DNA of 64,000 bases from Anaerofustis sp. (GTDB taxonomy: Bacteria > Bacillota > Clostridia > Eubacteriales > Anaerofustaceae): assembly GCF_019420015.1 (NCBI RefSeq), contig NZ_JAHZIA010000008.1:23322-87321 (forward strand), in the 5' to 3' direction. Below are positions 16,178 to 25,180 of the stretch, piece by piece (within the stretch, counting starts at the first letter, position 1; each line of letters begins with the position of its first letter). The notes below the pieces were generated by a model that made no database searches, was not told the origin of the DNA, and saw nothing but the letters and a program-made list of their open reading frames with translations. The translations under genes were made by a program, and so were the position numbers.

Positions 16178-18207
16178 ATACATCATACATAATCTTTATC
16201 ATTATAATCGTTTACACACTGATGTACGGAATTATTTCTTTCATATCCGGAATAATCCCTTCTTTTTTGGTATTTAATAAAATAATTAAGAATAAAAAAC
16301 ACTATGAAGACATTTCTTCATATAACAATTCAAAGAATATAACAATAATATTAAATATAGAAAACAAAATAAACGAATTTATAATAAAAGTACAAGAATT
16401 AAAAAAGTTAAACTATGATAACTTTGACATATACATAGTAAACGGCTCTGATAACCCAAAAGCTTCAAAAAAACTTATAAACAAGCTAAATTTAACAAAA
16501 GAAAATAAAACTTTTACATACAAATTGAACAAAGAAGAAATCCTGTCGGAATACAAAAACAAAAATATACACCTTATAAATAAAGAAAACGGAAGCAAGT
16601 GGAATAATATAAATGCGGTTTTGGATAATATATATACCGATTTATTCATTGTGATGGAAGAAGAAATATTTTTCGAGGAAAATTCACTTTGTGAGTTAAC
16701 AAAGGCATTTAATACAGATGATGAAACTCTATTTTCAATGGGTATAATAAAAACAAAAAAATACATCAATGAAAAACACCTGAAATATACAGGTATAAAA
16801 ACCCATGATTTTCTATCTTCAATGGATATTATAAAGAACATAAAAAACAAATTGTTCTTAAAAACATATAACTATGAATTCTGCAATGGAATAGAAATAG
16901 GAAAAAATTTTACATTATATAACACAAAAAAAGTCGTTGAGGTCGGAGGGTTTAATGATAATGCAATAAACCCTAACAATGATCTAAAAAACAGACTGGT
17001 TAATACTTTCACAGATAAATACGAATTGGACTACAACGCCCTTGCTTTTGAAGAAGCAAAAAATACAGCTTTATATTTAAACAATAATAAATATGAAACA
17101 TATATAAACTACACTAAAAACAAAAGTATAAATTCATTTGAAAATATTGTAAAATCATATGAATACCTTACCTCAACAGTTAACCCGATACTTGAAATTC
17201 CTATTTTTATAGTATCACTGATATTAATGATAATAAAAGCCATTACACCCCAATTATTTTTATGCTACTTATTAATTTACATAAGTTTTGATACATTAAA
17301 AAATATACTGCTAATAATAACGGATAAATTATCCCTAAAAGAGAATACAAATATTATTGAAACTCTTGAGGTTATAGGTTTTTGCATATTATATAATTTC
17401 GGGCTAAGACAAGTTTATAATTTAAATAATTTATTTATAAGAATACATTTAAAACAAAAAGAAAAATCTTACTATACAAAAAATGAAATCTACGGTTATA
17501 AAAGTAATTTCGAAATAATCGAAAATGAGATTACATATAATAACTATACAGAAGAAGAACCGATAAATAATACAAAAGAATATAATCAAGAAGAAGAAAA
17601 TAAAATAATATCAGAAGTAAAGGAAACAAATGAAAATAAAGATTATATCAACAAAGATGAAGATTTAAATGAGATTATAAAAGAGCTTGATAAGATAAAT
17701 ATAATGGATGATTTTTTATCACATCAAGACAATGTGGATGATATAATCGAAAATGAGGAAGTACAAAATATTAAAGATATAGATTTTGACGAAAGTGAAA
17801 TAAAGGATTATACAAACACAAGCGAAGACATAACATTGGAAAATGATTCAACAGACAATAATCATTATAAAGATTCCAATTTTGAGGAAGAATACTCAGA
17901 AGAAGAAAGCGAACTTCAAAAAATCATAAAAAAAGTCGAACAAACCTCAAATAAAATAGACGAACTTGAAAGGGCTTTAAACAAAGAACTAAATGATATA
18001 AACAAAAGAAGTAAATATAAAGACATAAACGAAGAGTTAAATTCTCTAAAAAAAGAAATTACGGAACAGGAAAAAAATATTGATCAAGTATCAAAAAACA
18101 ACGAAAGCAAAAATTCCAATGCATTGGATGAAATCGCATCATCTCTGGACATAGACGAGTTGGACGAAGATAAAATAGACGAAGAGTTCAGTAATATAAC
18201 AATATAA
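16174..18207 (+). CDS. Glycosyltransferase-2-like membrane protein with degenerate active site and acidic coiled-coil tail
   Basis: The 677-residue protein has a hydrophobic segment at 4-35, a GT-A-like soluble domain at about 50-340, two to four hydrophobic segments near 345-425, and a Glu/Asp/Asn-rich tail at 450-677 ending in a coiled coil (residues 590-655). NINAVLDNIYTDLFIVMEEE corresponds to the sugar-nucleotide-binding region, and TKKVVEVGGFNDN to the acceptor region. The usual DxD reads MEEE, the ED(T/M) site reads NPNNDL, and no QxxRW motif is visible. It is either a very diverged processive synthase or a pseudo-enzyme. It is coupled to the upstream anchored protein. Confidence 0.65.
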   Translation: MNTSYIIFIIIIVYTLMYGIISFISGIIPSFLVFNKIIKNKKHYEDISSYNNSKNITIILNIENKINEFIIKVQELKKLNYDNFDIYIVNGSDNPKASKKLINKLNLTKENKTFTYKLNKEEILSEYKNKNIHLINKENGSKWNNINAVLDNIYTDLFIVMEEEIFFEENSLCELTKAFNTDDETLFSMGIIKTKKYINEKHLKYTGIKTHDFLSSMDIIKNIKNKLFLKTYNYEFCNGIEIGKNFTLYNTKKVVEVGGFNDNAINPNNDLKNRLVNTFTDKYELDYNALAFEEAKNTALYLNNNKYETYINYTKNKSINSFENIVKSYEYLTSTVNPILEIPIFIVSLILMIIKAITPQLFLCYLLIYISFDTLKNILLIITDKLSLKENTNIIETLEVIGFCILYNFGLRQVYNLNNLFIRIHLKQKEKSYYTKNEIYGYKSNFEIIENEITYNNYTEEEPINNTKEYNQEEENKIISEVKETNENKDYINKDEDLNEIIKELDKINIMDDFLSHQDNVDDIIENEEVQNIKDIDFDESEIKDYTNTSEDITLENDSTDNNHYKDSNFEEEYSEEESELQKIIKKVEQTSNKIDELERALNKELNDINKRSKYKDINEELNSLKKEITEQEKNIDQVSKNNESKNSNALDEIASSLDIDELDEDKIDEEFSNITI

Positions 18208-18236
18208 AAGCACTTCTATTATTAGAAGTGCTTTTT
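18206..18236. terminator. Bidirectional terminator
   Basis: A 13-bp stem of AAAAGCACTTCTA (18206-18218) and TAGAAGTGCTTTT (18223-18235), loop TTAT, lies between two convergent genes. It has A and T tracts on both sides. Confidence 0.88.
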
Positions 18237-18237
18237 A

Positions 18238-19569
18238 TTATACTAACATAAGGCTTGGATTATTAATAACTGATTTTATTGTAGATAAAACTTTTGCACA
18301 TTCAACGGAACTTATTAATTCCTCACTTGCACTTAAATAAACCTTAGCTTTATCTTCTTTAATGATAACTACTATATCAACTTTCTGTTCACAGGCTTTT
18401 GGATAATAATAATCTATATTCAAAGGACTTAAATCCGTTATTCTATAATCTATGTCTTCTCCTTCGGAAATATCTTCAGACTTTTTATCCATTTGACTTA
18501 CAGTAAGTTCATTAATACCGCTGAGTTTTTTCCCGATAAAATTATCGTCTTTGTATCTGTAAATAAGAACATTTCCATCAAAAGATTCTATTCTATTTTT
18601 CTCAATGGCAAATACAATTGATTTTACAACTGTATTAAATATTTTTCTTTCACTTAAATCACTGTATGAAACAAGCATCTCCTTTACCAAATTAAGATTA
18701 GCTTTAATACCCATTGTAACGGCATTGTGAGTATGTGTTTCTATTACAACTTGATTTTGTGCATTTTCTTCTTCAGTTATATTTTCCTTATTGATAACAA
18801 CACTGCTTCTGGTATCATCATTTAATGTTATAACCACTCTTTTACCGAAGCTTTCATTAATTTCTCTTTCAGTATCAGGGTAATCATCACTGTTTTCTTC
18901 AATCGGAACTATTACTTGATGTATAACATTATTTTCAACGGGAACAACCGGTACTTCGTCTCCGTTTTCATTATATTCTTTCGATACAATCTCTTCTGCA
19001 ATTGGTATATAGAGATTATTCTCTTCATTATTATCACTAACATCGGAAATACTCTCATCTTTATCATTATTATTACTGTTTTCACTGACACTTTCTTCAG
19101 CATCATCCCGAACTTCACTCGTAATCGTACTCGAAGTCTGGTCATAATTTACAATAATATCTTTTGGAGCTTCCTCATCGTCATATATATCATTTTGATG
19201 TTTAATCATAAATTGAATTATATCAGAATCAGCACTGTCTATATTATCCATACCTTCACTTAAATTATCATTTGCATATATCGTTGTATTGCTATGTTCA
19301 TTCTCGTTATTTGATGCTTCATTAATCATATTAATTCTCTGCTCCAACATCTTAAAATCTTCGTCTTCGAAATTTGACTTTATAAATATATCCTCTTGTC
19401 TTTCATTGTCAGATTTCTTTTTATTGTTAAGATAAGCTTCCAAATCTCTTGCCTCTATTCTTCCGTTTGCCCCGCTTCCTTCAATCTGCGACAAATCAAT
19501 TCCCAATGCCTTGGCAAGTTTCCTGGTGGCAGGACTTGCTTTTTGTTTTGTGTTTCCTAAGTTTGTCAT
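18238..19569 (-). CDS. E2-like protein of a 2-oxoacid dehydrogenase type complex, no lipoyl domain, catalytic motif lost
   Basis: The 443-residue protein begins directly with a peripheral-subunit-binding domain at residues 11-47 (ASPATRKLAKALGIDLSQIE; GRIEARDLEAYL). Residues 50-275 are a low-complexity acidic linker. Residues 280-443 resemble the E2 catalytic core. Its last 45 residues follow the E2 pattern (VYLSAS..., then AKVLSTIKSVINNPSLML), but the place of DHRVIDG reads SEELISS, so the catalytic HxxxD is absent. There is no N-terminal lipoyl domain and no lipoyl Lys motif. It lies 21 bases after E1beta in the same operon, so it probably binds that E1, but cannot act as a normal acyltransferase. 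Confidence 0.75.
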   Translation of the reverse strand: MTNLGNTKQKASPATRKLAKALGIDLSQIEGSGANGRIEARDLEAYLNNKKKSDNERQEDIFIKSNFEDEDFKMLEQRINMINEASNNENEHSNTTIYANDNLSEGMDNIDSADSDIIQFMIKHQNDIYDDEEAPKDIIVNYDQTSSTITSEVRDDAEESVSENSNNNDKDESISDVSDNNEENNLYIPIAEEIVSKEYNENGDEVPVVPVENNVIHQVIVPIEENSDDYPDTEREINESFGKRVVITLNDDTRSSVVINKENITEEENAQNQVVIETHTHNAVTMGIKANLNLVKEMLVSYSDLSERKIFNTVVKSIVFAIEKNRIESFDGNVLIYRYKDDNFIGKKLSGINELTVSQMDKKSEDISEGEDIDYRITDLSPLNIDYYYPKACEQKVDIVVIIKEDKAKVYLSASEELISSVECAKVLSTIKSVINNPSLMLV

Positions 19570-19590
19570 TATCTTAATTCCTCCTCCCGA

Positions 19591-20571
19591 CTAGTATTCA
19601 ACCAGCTGCATTATCTTTTCCAACAATTTACCCGAGCTAGGCAAAACTTCTTTTGCTTTCATTGGACTGAATGGGGTAATATTATCATCATTACACATTC
19701 TGATAATAGGCGCCTCCAAGTAATCAAAAGCTTCACTTTCTGCAAGAATTCCGGCTATTTCACTGCCTACAGAACAAGTCTTGTATCCTTCATACAAAAT
19801 AATTGCCCTTCCGGTCTTTTTAACCGACTTAATCACGGTATCTTTATCGATAGGTTTTATCGTTCTAAGGTCTATTACTTCTACTTTTACATCACTCATA
19901 TAAGCAACATCACTTGCTTTTAGAGCCTCCTTAACCATACTTCCGTAAGTAATAACAGTTATATCATTACCCTCACGCACTATACTTGCTTTTCCTATCG
20001 GAATTCTTTCTTCCGCCGTCTCGCTTATTTCCCCTTTTGTATTATATAAATTTTTATTCTCAAAGAATAAAACAGGTTCATGTTCAAAAAATGCACTCCT
20101 CATCAAACCCATAGCATCTTTCGGAGTTGAAGGATAGACAATCTTTATTCCGGGGAAATGAGCCAAAACAGATTCAATAGATTCATTATCCTGCACGCTT
20201 GAATAAGGAGTATATCCGATGGGACAACGTATCAACAAACTTCCCGGAGTTTTTGTTCCCAATAAATTCAGCTTTGAAGCATAATTTATTATAGGATCAA
20301 GAGCCCTTATTAAAAACTTTGTTCCGGGTACTTCAGTAATGACATTAAATCCGTTAAGACTGAGTCCGACACTTGAGCCTATATAAGCATTCTCACTTAC
20401 AGGAACTTCTATAATCCTCTCTTCCGGTATTTGTACATCAAAACCTTTACTTATTTTATATTCTCCTCCGAAAACGCCAATATCCTGCGAAACAAAAACA
20501 CTGTTTCGATTTTTTCTGAGTTCATATAAAAGAGTATTTTTAATGGCCTGTTTAAATGTTATTTCCATCAT
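19591..20571 (-). CDS. E1 beta-like subunit of a thiamine-diphosphate 2-oxoacid dehydrogenase
   Basis: The 326-residue length is normal for E1beta. ITFKQAIKNTLLYELRKN, SQDIGVFGGEYKISKGF, IIEVPVSENAYIGSSVGLS and HFPGIKIVYPSTPKDAMGLM follow the family from end to end. The Glu of the family PISE motif, which activates the cofactor, is kept in VPVSE. The QHSQS motif reads VQDNES, so that conserved His is missing. Its ATG overlaps the E1alpha stop (ATGA) and GGGAGG lies upstream, so the two subunits are coupled. It would normally pair with E1alpha as an alpha2beta2 tetramer. Confidence 0.85.
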   Translation of the reverse strand: MMEITFKQAIKNTLLYELRKNRNSVFVSQDIGVFGGEYKISKGFDVQIPEERIIEVPVSENAYIGSSVGLSLNGFNVITEVPGTKFLIRALDPIINYASKLNLLGTKTPGSLLIRCPIGYTPYSSVQDNESIESVLAHFPGIKIVYPSTPKDAMGLMRSAFFEHEPVLFFENKNLYNTKGEISETAEERIPIGKASIVREGNDITVITYGSMVKEALKASDVAYMSDVKVEVIDLRTIKPIDKDTVIKSVKKTGRAIILYEGYKTCSVGSEIAGILAESEAFDYLEAPIIRMCNDDNITPFSPMKAKEVLPSSGKLLEKIMQLVEY

Positions 20572-22406
20572 CTATCTGCCTCCCCAAAGAAATCATAGTC
20601 ATTGCCGGATCCTTTGTCTTGATTATCGATTTTCAACATACTGTGTAAATCCGATATATCATTTCCGTTATTATTGTCACTCACATCTATAACCTGAGAT
20701 GGATTTCTGTCTATAACGGTAAACGGTTTATTCACACTGTCATTCACTTTTCTCATATATTCGTTTATAATTTCATCATCTACGTCCAAATTAGAAAGCA
20801 CATCTTCTCTTTCATTAACATATAAACCATCATTTTTATTTTCAGCTTGATCTATATTTTGAGTTTTTAACCTGTTAAAGTCCGCATGTCTTTCATTTGA
20901 TGAACTTACATATGTAATTTCTTTATCATCTTTGTTTTCATCATCCGAAATAAAATTGATGTAATCAAAAGACCCCTCTGTATCCGGCTTATACTTTTTC
21001 TCTTCTTCGTCTATTTCTTTAAATATATTGTCCAGTACCGTTTGAGCATTAGAAATATATTTTTTTTCTTCTTCAGTTACTATATCTTCGTCTTCAGCTT
21101 CTCTTGATTTTCTCTTCAAACTGTCACTGAAGTCAACATCTGCAAAACCATCTGTATTCGAAATTAATTTATGTGTGTGACCGTTCTTTAAAATATCTTC
21201 AACTTTTATTTCTTCTTTTTCGATATCATCTCTTTCGGGGAAAATATTTTTCAGTTTTCTTATTTCGTCAAAGACTTTATCGTTTGCCCTTATATCCTCT
21301 TCAGTGTCTTTTAAATCTTCACTTGTAGTAAGAGGTATTTTTAATTTAGGTTCTTCTATCAATACCGAAGTATCAGCATGTTTTAAGAATTCTTTTTGTT
21401 CAAGCAACGATTTAAGCTCTTCTTCTATTTGTGTTTTTTTAGAAATTTTCTCTTCTTCTTTTTCTTCCTGTATTTCTTTTGGAACTTGTTTCTCGTTCAG
21501 TATTTTATTTATTATACTGTCCATTTCATTTGAAATCGTATCCTTCATCATTTGAAGATCATCATCTATACCTACCATATTTTGAAGCATATAGTTACTC
21601 AAAATTTTTATAGGACATTTTTCAAACCACGACTTTAATTCCTTTGAACTTCTATAAAGTGCCTTATCCTCTAAATGATGCCCGCTGAAACGATAAGTTT
21701 TCGCCTCCAAAATAATAGGACCTTTTCCTCCTCTAACATAGCTTGCGGCAGTAAGCATAGCCTCGTACACATCAAGAACATTATTGCCGTCAACAATAAT
21801 ACCGGGAATTGAAAAACTTCCTGCACGCGATGCAATATCTTTAACCGTAGAAGTCTTGGCAAAACTTTGACCTTTTGCATACCCGTTATTCTCAACCAAA
21901 TATATAATCGGAAGTTTAAACATCGATGCCATATTTACACTTTCCGAAAATACACCTTCATTTACTGCACCGTCGCCTATAAACGAAACTACTATATTGT
22001 TTGTATGATGTATCTTTTCTCCCATCGCAACACCTGTGGCTACAGAAACATTTCCTGCAGGAAGCGCAGAAGCACCGTATATGTCAGACTTTATATCTGC
22101 CATATAGCCGGGTCCGGCAATACCATTTGTATAGCCTCCGTCAAGCCCCATTATTTCTCTGAACATTTTCTCAACATCCATTTCAAGACAAATAGATGCA
22201 GCAAAGTTCCTGTGAGAAGTAAATACTTTATCTTTACCGTTTATCGCTGCCATTGCACCAGCGCTTACAGCTTCTTGACCTATTGACAAATAAAGTTCAG
22301 TATGTATTTTACCATCTTCGTATAGTGATGCGAGCTTTTCCTCAAAAACCCGTACCTTAAGCATTTTATAGAATAATTCTACAATCTTTTGGTTATTTAT
22401 GTTCAT
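20568..22406 (-). CDS. E1 alpha-like subunit with about 300-residue acidic C-terminal extension
   Basis: Of 612 residues only the first 290 match E1alpha (AcoA/PdhA type). The thiamine-diphosphate motif is intact: IGDGAVNEGVFSE near residue 147, ending in LVENNGYA. FSGHHLEDKALYR keeps the His of the family GHS loop. Two other signatures are changed: the HRxHGH segment reads SHRNFAAS, and GGSMH reads GPGYM. Residues 300-612 are rich in Glu, Asp, Lys and Ser and look disordered, with no lipoyl motif. Typical E1alpha stops near 330-370. The gene starts nine bases after ispD in the maf-radC-ispD operon. Confidence 0.82.
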   Translation of the reverse strand: MNINNQKIVELFYKMLKVRVFEEKLASLYEDGKIHTELYLSIGQEAVSAGAMAAINGKDKVFTSHRNFAASICLEMDVEKMFREIMGLDGGYTNGIAGPGYMADIKSDIYGASALPAGNVSVATGVAMGEKIHHTNNIVVSFIGDGAVNEGVFSESVNMASMFKLPIIYLVENNGYAKGQSFAKTSTVKDIASRAGSFSIPGIIVDGNNVLDVYEAMLTAASYVRGGKGPIILEAKTYRFSGHHLEDKALYRSSKELKSWFEKCPIKILSNYMLQNMVGIDDDLQMMKDTISNEMDSIINKILNEKQVPKEIQEEKEEEKISKKTQIEEELKSLLEQKEFLKHADTSVLIEEPKLKIPLTTSEDLKDTEEDIRANDKVFDEIRKLKNIFPERDDIEKEEIKVEDILKNGHTHKLISNTDGFADVDFSDSLKRKSREAEDEDIVTEEEKKYISNAQTVLDNIFKEIDEEEKKYKPDTEGSFDYINFISDDENKDDKEITYVSSSNERHADFNRLKTQNIDQAENKNDGLYVNEREDVLSNLDVDDEIINEYMRKVNDSVNKPFTVIDRNPSQVIDVSDNNNGNDISDLHSMLKIDNQDKGSGNDYDFFGEADR

Positions 22407-22415
22407 TATTACCCC

Positions 22416-23114
22416 CTATTTCCTGCTGGATAGAATTTCCTGTGCATAAATCAAATCTTCCGGTGTTGTTATTTTTATATTGTTGTAAGAACCTTTTATT
22501 ATCTTAACTTTTACATTATTCTGCTCCACAAGAAAAGAATCGTCTGTTCCTACTATTCCCTTTTCTTCAGCATTTTTATATGCATCTTTTAAAATTTCAG
22601 ATTTAAAGACCTGAGGTGTTCTTATATTGTAAAGAGAACTTCTTTCAACCGTTCCTGATACAAAACCATTTTCATCGGCTTGTTTGACCGTCTCTTTTAC
22701 GGGCACCCCTAAAACGCATCCTCCGAACTTCTTTGCTCCGAGTACGGTATTTATTATCTCTTTATTTGATATAAGAGGTCTTGCCCCGTCATGTACAGAT
22801 ATAATGGTACATCTCTCGTCTACCTTTTTTACTGCATTATATACAGACGCCTGTCTGGTTTTTCCGCCTATTACAAGTTTATAAGGCTTTTTAATTTTAT
22901 ATTCTTTTAAAACTTTGTTTTTAAATAACTTTTCTTCATTATCCGCCACAACAATCAATATTTCGTCAATATACGGACATTTATCAAAAGCCGTTATAGT
23001 ATGAGTAAGAATCGTTTTGTTATCAAGGGTAATATATTGCTTATTTATACTTTTACCCATTCTCGTACCCCTTCCGGCTGCGGGAATTATTACACTTACA
23101 AAATCTTCATTCAT
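22416..23114 (-). CDS. ispD: 2-C-methyl-D-erythritol 4-phosphate cytidylyltransferase
   Basis: From the ATG at 23114 (AGGAG upstream) the protein has 232 residues. It transfers CMP from CTP to methylerythritol phosphate in the MEP isoprenoid pathway. Signatures are VIIPAAGRGTRMG near residue 7, the basic KQY that follows, VSVHDGARPL near residue 100, and a C-terminal GSYNNIKITTPEDL. It is the third gene after maf and radC, with 33 bases to radC and 9 to E1alpha. No other MEP-pathway gene is in the window. Confidence 0.95.
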   Translation of the reverse strand: MNEDFVSVIIPAAGRGTRMGKSINKQYITLDNKTILTHTITAFDKCPYIDEILIVVADNEEKLFKNKVLKEYKIKKPYKLVIGGKTRQASVYNAVKKVDERCTIISVHDGARPLISNKEIINTVLGAKKFGGCVLGVPVKETVKQADENGFVSGTVERSSLYNIRTPQVFKSEILKDAYKNAEEKGIVGTDDSFLVEQNNVKVKIIKGSYNNIKITTPEDLIYAQEILSSRK

Positions 23115-23147
23115 GTATATACTCCTCAAAGAATAAATAATATATTA

Positions 23148-23822
23148 TTATAACATATTTTCTTCCATAAATGAAAAGTAATTGTCTTTACCTATAATAA
23201 CATGATCCAAAACCTTTATTCCTAACAACTCTCCCGCTTCAACCAACCTCTTCGTCAAAGACTTATCTTGGTCTGAGGGTTTTGAATCCCCGCTTGGATG
23301 ATTATGCGTTAGTATAATCGTATTGGCATTTTTCTTTATTGCATTTTTGAACACTTCTCTTACATGAACCAATGACGTATTTATGGTGCCTATTGAAATA
23401 AGTTCTATATCTATAATCACATTTTTGGTATTCAATAAAATAACCTTAAAATGTTCCTCACTCAAAAAACTCATATCATAAGAAAGCAGATTAACAACAT
23501 CATCCGTGCAGGTTATCATCTTCTTTTCGTCTTTCTTTAAATACGCTCTTCTTCCTATTTCCAAAGAAGCCAAAATCATGGAAGCTTTGATATCCGTCAT
23601 TCCGGGATTATCATTCTTAAGCTCCTCTTTTGTAACCCCAATCAAATCCCTTAGTGAAGAGCCGTATCTCCTTATTACATTTTCGGATAACTCAATAACG
23701 GTTTTTGTAGAATCTCCTTTTCTGAGAATCAAAGAAATAAGTTCTTTATCCTCAAGTTCACCTATACCTTCTTCAAATAATTTTTTTTCAATATTATATA
23801 TTATTTCTTTATCTGTCTTCAT
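23148..23822 (-). CDS. radC: RadC family JAMM-domain protein
   Basis: The 224-residue protein has an N-terminal helix-hairpin-helix part (LEDKELISLILRKGD; VTKEELKNDNPGMTDIKA) and a C-terminal JAB/MPN+ domain with the metal site ILTHNHPSGDSKPSDQD near residue 175. Despite the name, its DNA repair role is unproven. It lies four bases after maf, a common pairing in Firmicutes, where maf-radC often precedes mreB. Here ispD and the E1-like genes follow instead. Confidence 0.94.
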   Translation of the reverse strand: MKTDKEIIYNIEKKLFEEGIGELEDKELISLILRKGDSTKTVIELSENVIRRYGSSLRDLIGVTKEELKNDNPGMTDIKASMILASLEIGRRAYLKKDEKKMITCTDDVVNLLSYDMSFLSEEHFKVILLNTKNVIIDIELISIGTINTSLVHVREVFKNAIKKNANTIILTHNHPSGDSKPSDQDKSLTKRLVEAGELLGIKVLDHVIIGKDNYFSFMEENML

Positions 23823-23826
23823 TACA

Positions 23827-24384
23827 TTACCTAAAATCTTTCAATATATCATAAAGAACACTTATACTGAGTCCGACTACATTGAAATAATCACCTTTTA
23901 TTCCGCTTATAAATTTACCGGCAACTCCTTGAATTGCATATCCGCCGGCTTTATCATAAGGCTCGTCCGAGCTTATATAATCTTCTATTTCTTCCTTAGT
24001 AAGTTTCTTAAAAGTAACATAAGTTTCAACACACTCTTTCACAACTTTATCATTACTCATCACACACATTCCGCTTATTACACTGTGAGTTCTGCCTGAA
24101 AGCTTTGATAATATCCTTCTCGCATCTTCTTTGTTTTTTGGTTTTAATAAAACTTCATTGTCAAGATAAACAATTGTATCCGCAGATATAATTATTTTAT
24201 CTTCATTACCGCAAAACACTGCTTCTGCTTTTTTTGATGCTATATTTTTCAAATTTTCATAAACGGATAATTTATCGTCAAAATTTTCATCTACGTCCGA
24301 AACTTCTATCTCAAATTTGACATCAAGCATATTTAAAATATCTTTCCGTCTGGGAGATTTAGACGCCAAAATAATACTTTTCAT
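23827..24384 (-). CDS. maf: Maf-like nucleotide pyrophosphatase
   Basis: From the ATG at 24384 the protein has 185 residues and starts MKSIILASKSPRRKDILNM, the Maf nucleotide-binding loop. An ATG 16 codons further upstream is rejected because GAGG sits just before this one. VSDVDENFDD, ISADTIVYLD (catalytic Asp) and YDKAGGYAIQG complete the pattern, the last indicating a YhdE-type dTTP/UTP pyrophosphatase. It is the first gene of the operon maf-radC-ispD-E1alpha-E1beta-E2-like. Confidence 0.94.
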   Translation of the reverse strand: MKSIILASKSPRRKDILNMLDVKFEIEVSDVDENFDDKLSVYENLKNIASKKAEAVFCGNEDKIIISADTIVYLDNEVLLKPKNKEDARRILSKLSGRTHSVISGMCVMSNDKVVKECVETYVTFKKLTKEEIEDYISSDEPYDKAGGYAIQGVAGKFISGIKGDYFNVVGLSISVLYDILKDFR

Positions 24385-24727
24385 AAAAACCTCATTTATA
24401 ATAAATATACCAAAAAACACATATCCTTTCAAGATATATTGTTTCTTATACTATTTAATTCAACAGCTTTTACGCTTTTTACATTTTAAATGATGTGTGA
24501 GTCTAAAAAAAGATATAATCAATAATAGATTAATATTCATTATGTATTTCAAAACACCATAAAACAAATATTTTATTAGCATATATAATTTAGTTATACA
24601 ATATAAACAGACATATGTTTAAAACATATTTTATGTCTTTGTTAATATGGACTTTCACACTCTTAAATGATATAATAAGGCATTGTTGGAAATTGATGAT
24701 TTTTAAGATATAAAGGAAAAATTTTAT
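24385..24727. other. Divergent intergenic region between maf and dtd
   Basis: This 343-base AT-rich stretch should hold the divergent promoters for the maf operon (minus) and the dtd operon (plus). Apart from the dtd -10 element I see no RNA gene, riboswitch or strong repeat in it. Confidence 0.5.
24653..24676 (+). promoter_or_regulatory. Candidate sigma-A promoter of the dtd operon
   Basis: TATAAT at 24671-24676 has a weak upstream hexamer (GACTTT) 16 bases before it. The predicted start leaves a leader of about 45 bases before dtd. Confidence 0.45.
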
Positions 24728-25177
24728 ATGAAAGCTGTAGTTCAAAGAGTAAGAAATTCAAAAGTATCCGTAAACGGTAATATAATATCTCAAATAAATA
24801 AAGGTTTCAATGTTTTATTTTGCGCACAGGAAGGCGATACTAAAACCGATGCGGATTATTTGGTAAAAAAGATTTCAAACCTAAGAATTTTTGAAGACAA
24901 CGAAGGCAAAATGAATTTATCCATAAAAGATATTAACGGAGAAATGTTAATTATATCTCAATTTACTCTTGCCGCAAGCACCAAAAAAGGTAACAGACCG
25001 AGTTTTACAAAAGCAATGAATCCAGATGATGCAAACGAGTTATATGAATATTTTATGGATGAAATAGCAAAACAAAATATACCCGTAAAAAAAGGAATGT
25101 TTGGCGAAGATATGCTCGTTGAAATAAATAATGACGGTCCTGTTACAATATTGTTTGATACAAAAAATAAGGAGTAA
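24728..25177 (+). CDS. dtd: D-aminoacyl-tRNA deacylase
   Basis: The 149-residue protein removes D-amino acids wrongly attached to tRNA. MKAVVQRVRNSKVSVNG is the typical N-terminus. The active-site segments are ISQFTLAASTKKGNRPSF near residue 78 and the Gly-cis-Pro-like region NNDGPVTILFDT near the C-terminus. Length is standard. It starts a four-gene plus-strand run (dtd, YueI-like, MBL hydrolase, hemZ) that is common in Clostridia. Confidence 0.96.
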   Translation: MKAVVQRVRNSKVSVNGNIISQINKGFNVLFCAQEGDTKTDADYLVKKISNLRIFEDNEGKMNLSIKDINGEMLIISQFTLAASTKKGNRPSFTKAMNPDDANELYEYFMDEIAKQNIPVKKGMFGEDMLVEINNDGPVTILFDTKNKE

Positions 25178-25180
25178 AAT

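Noticed and set aside
23506..24099. A 197-codon plus-strand frame opposite radC and maf
   Set aside because: Both genes underneath are clear family members. The frame shows only hydrophobic mirror sequence.
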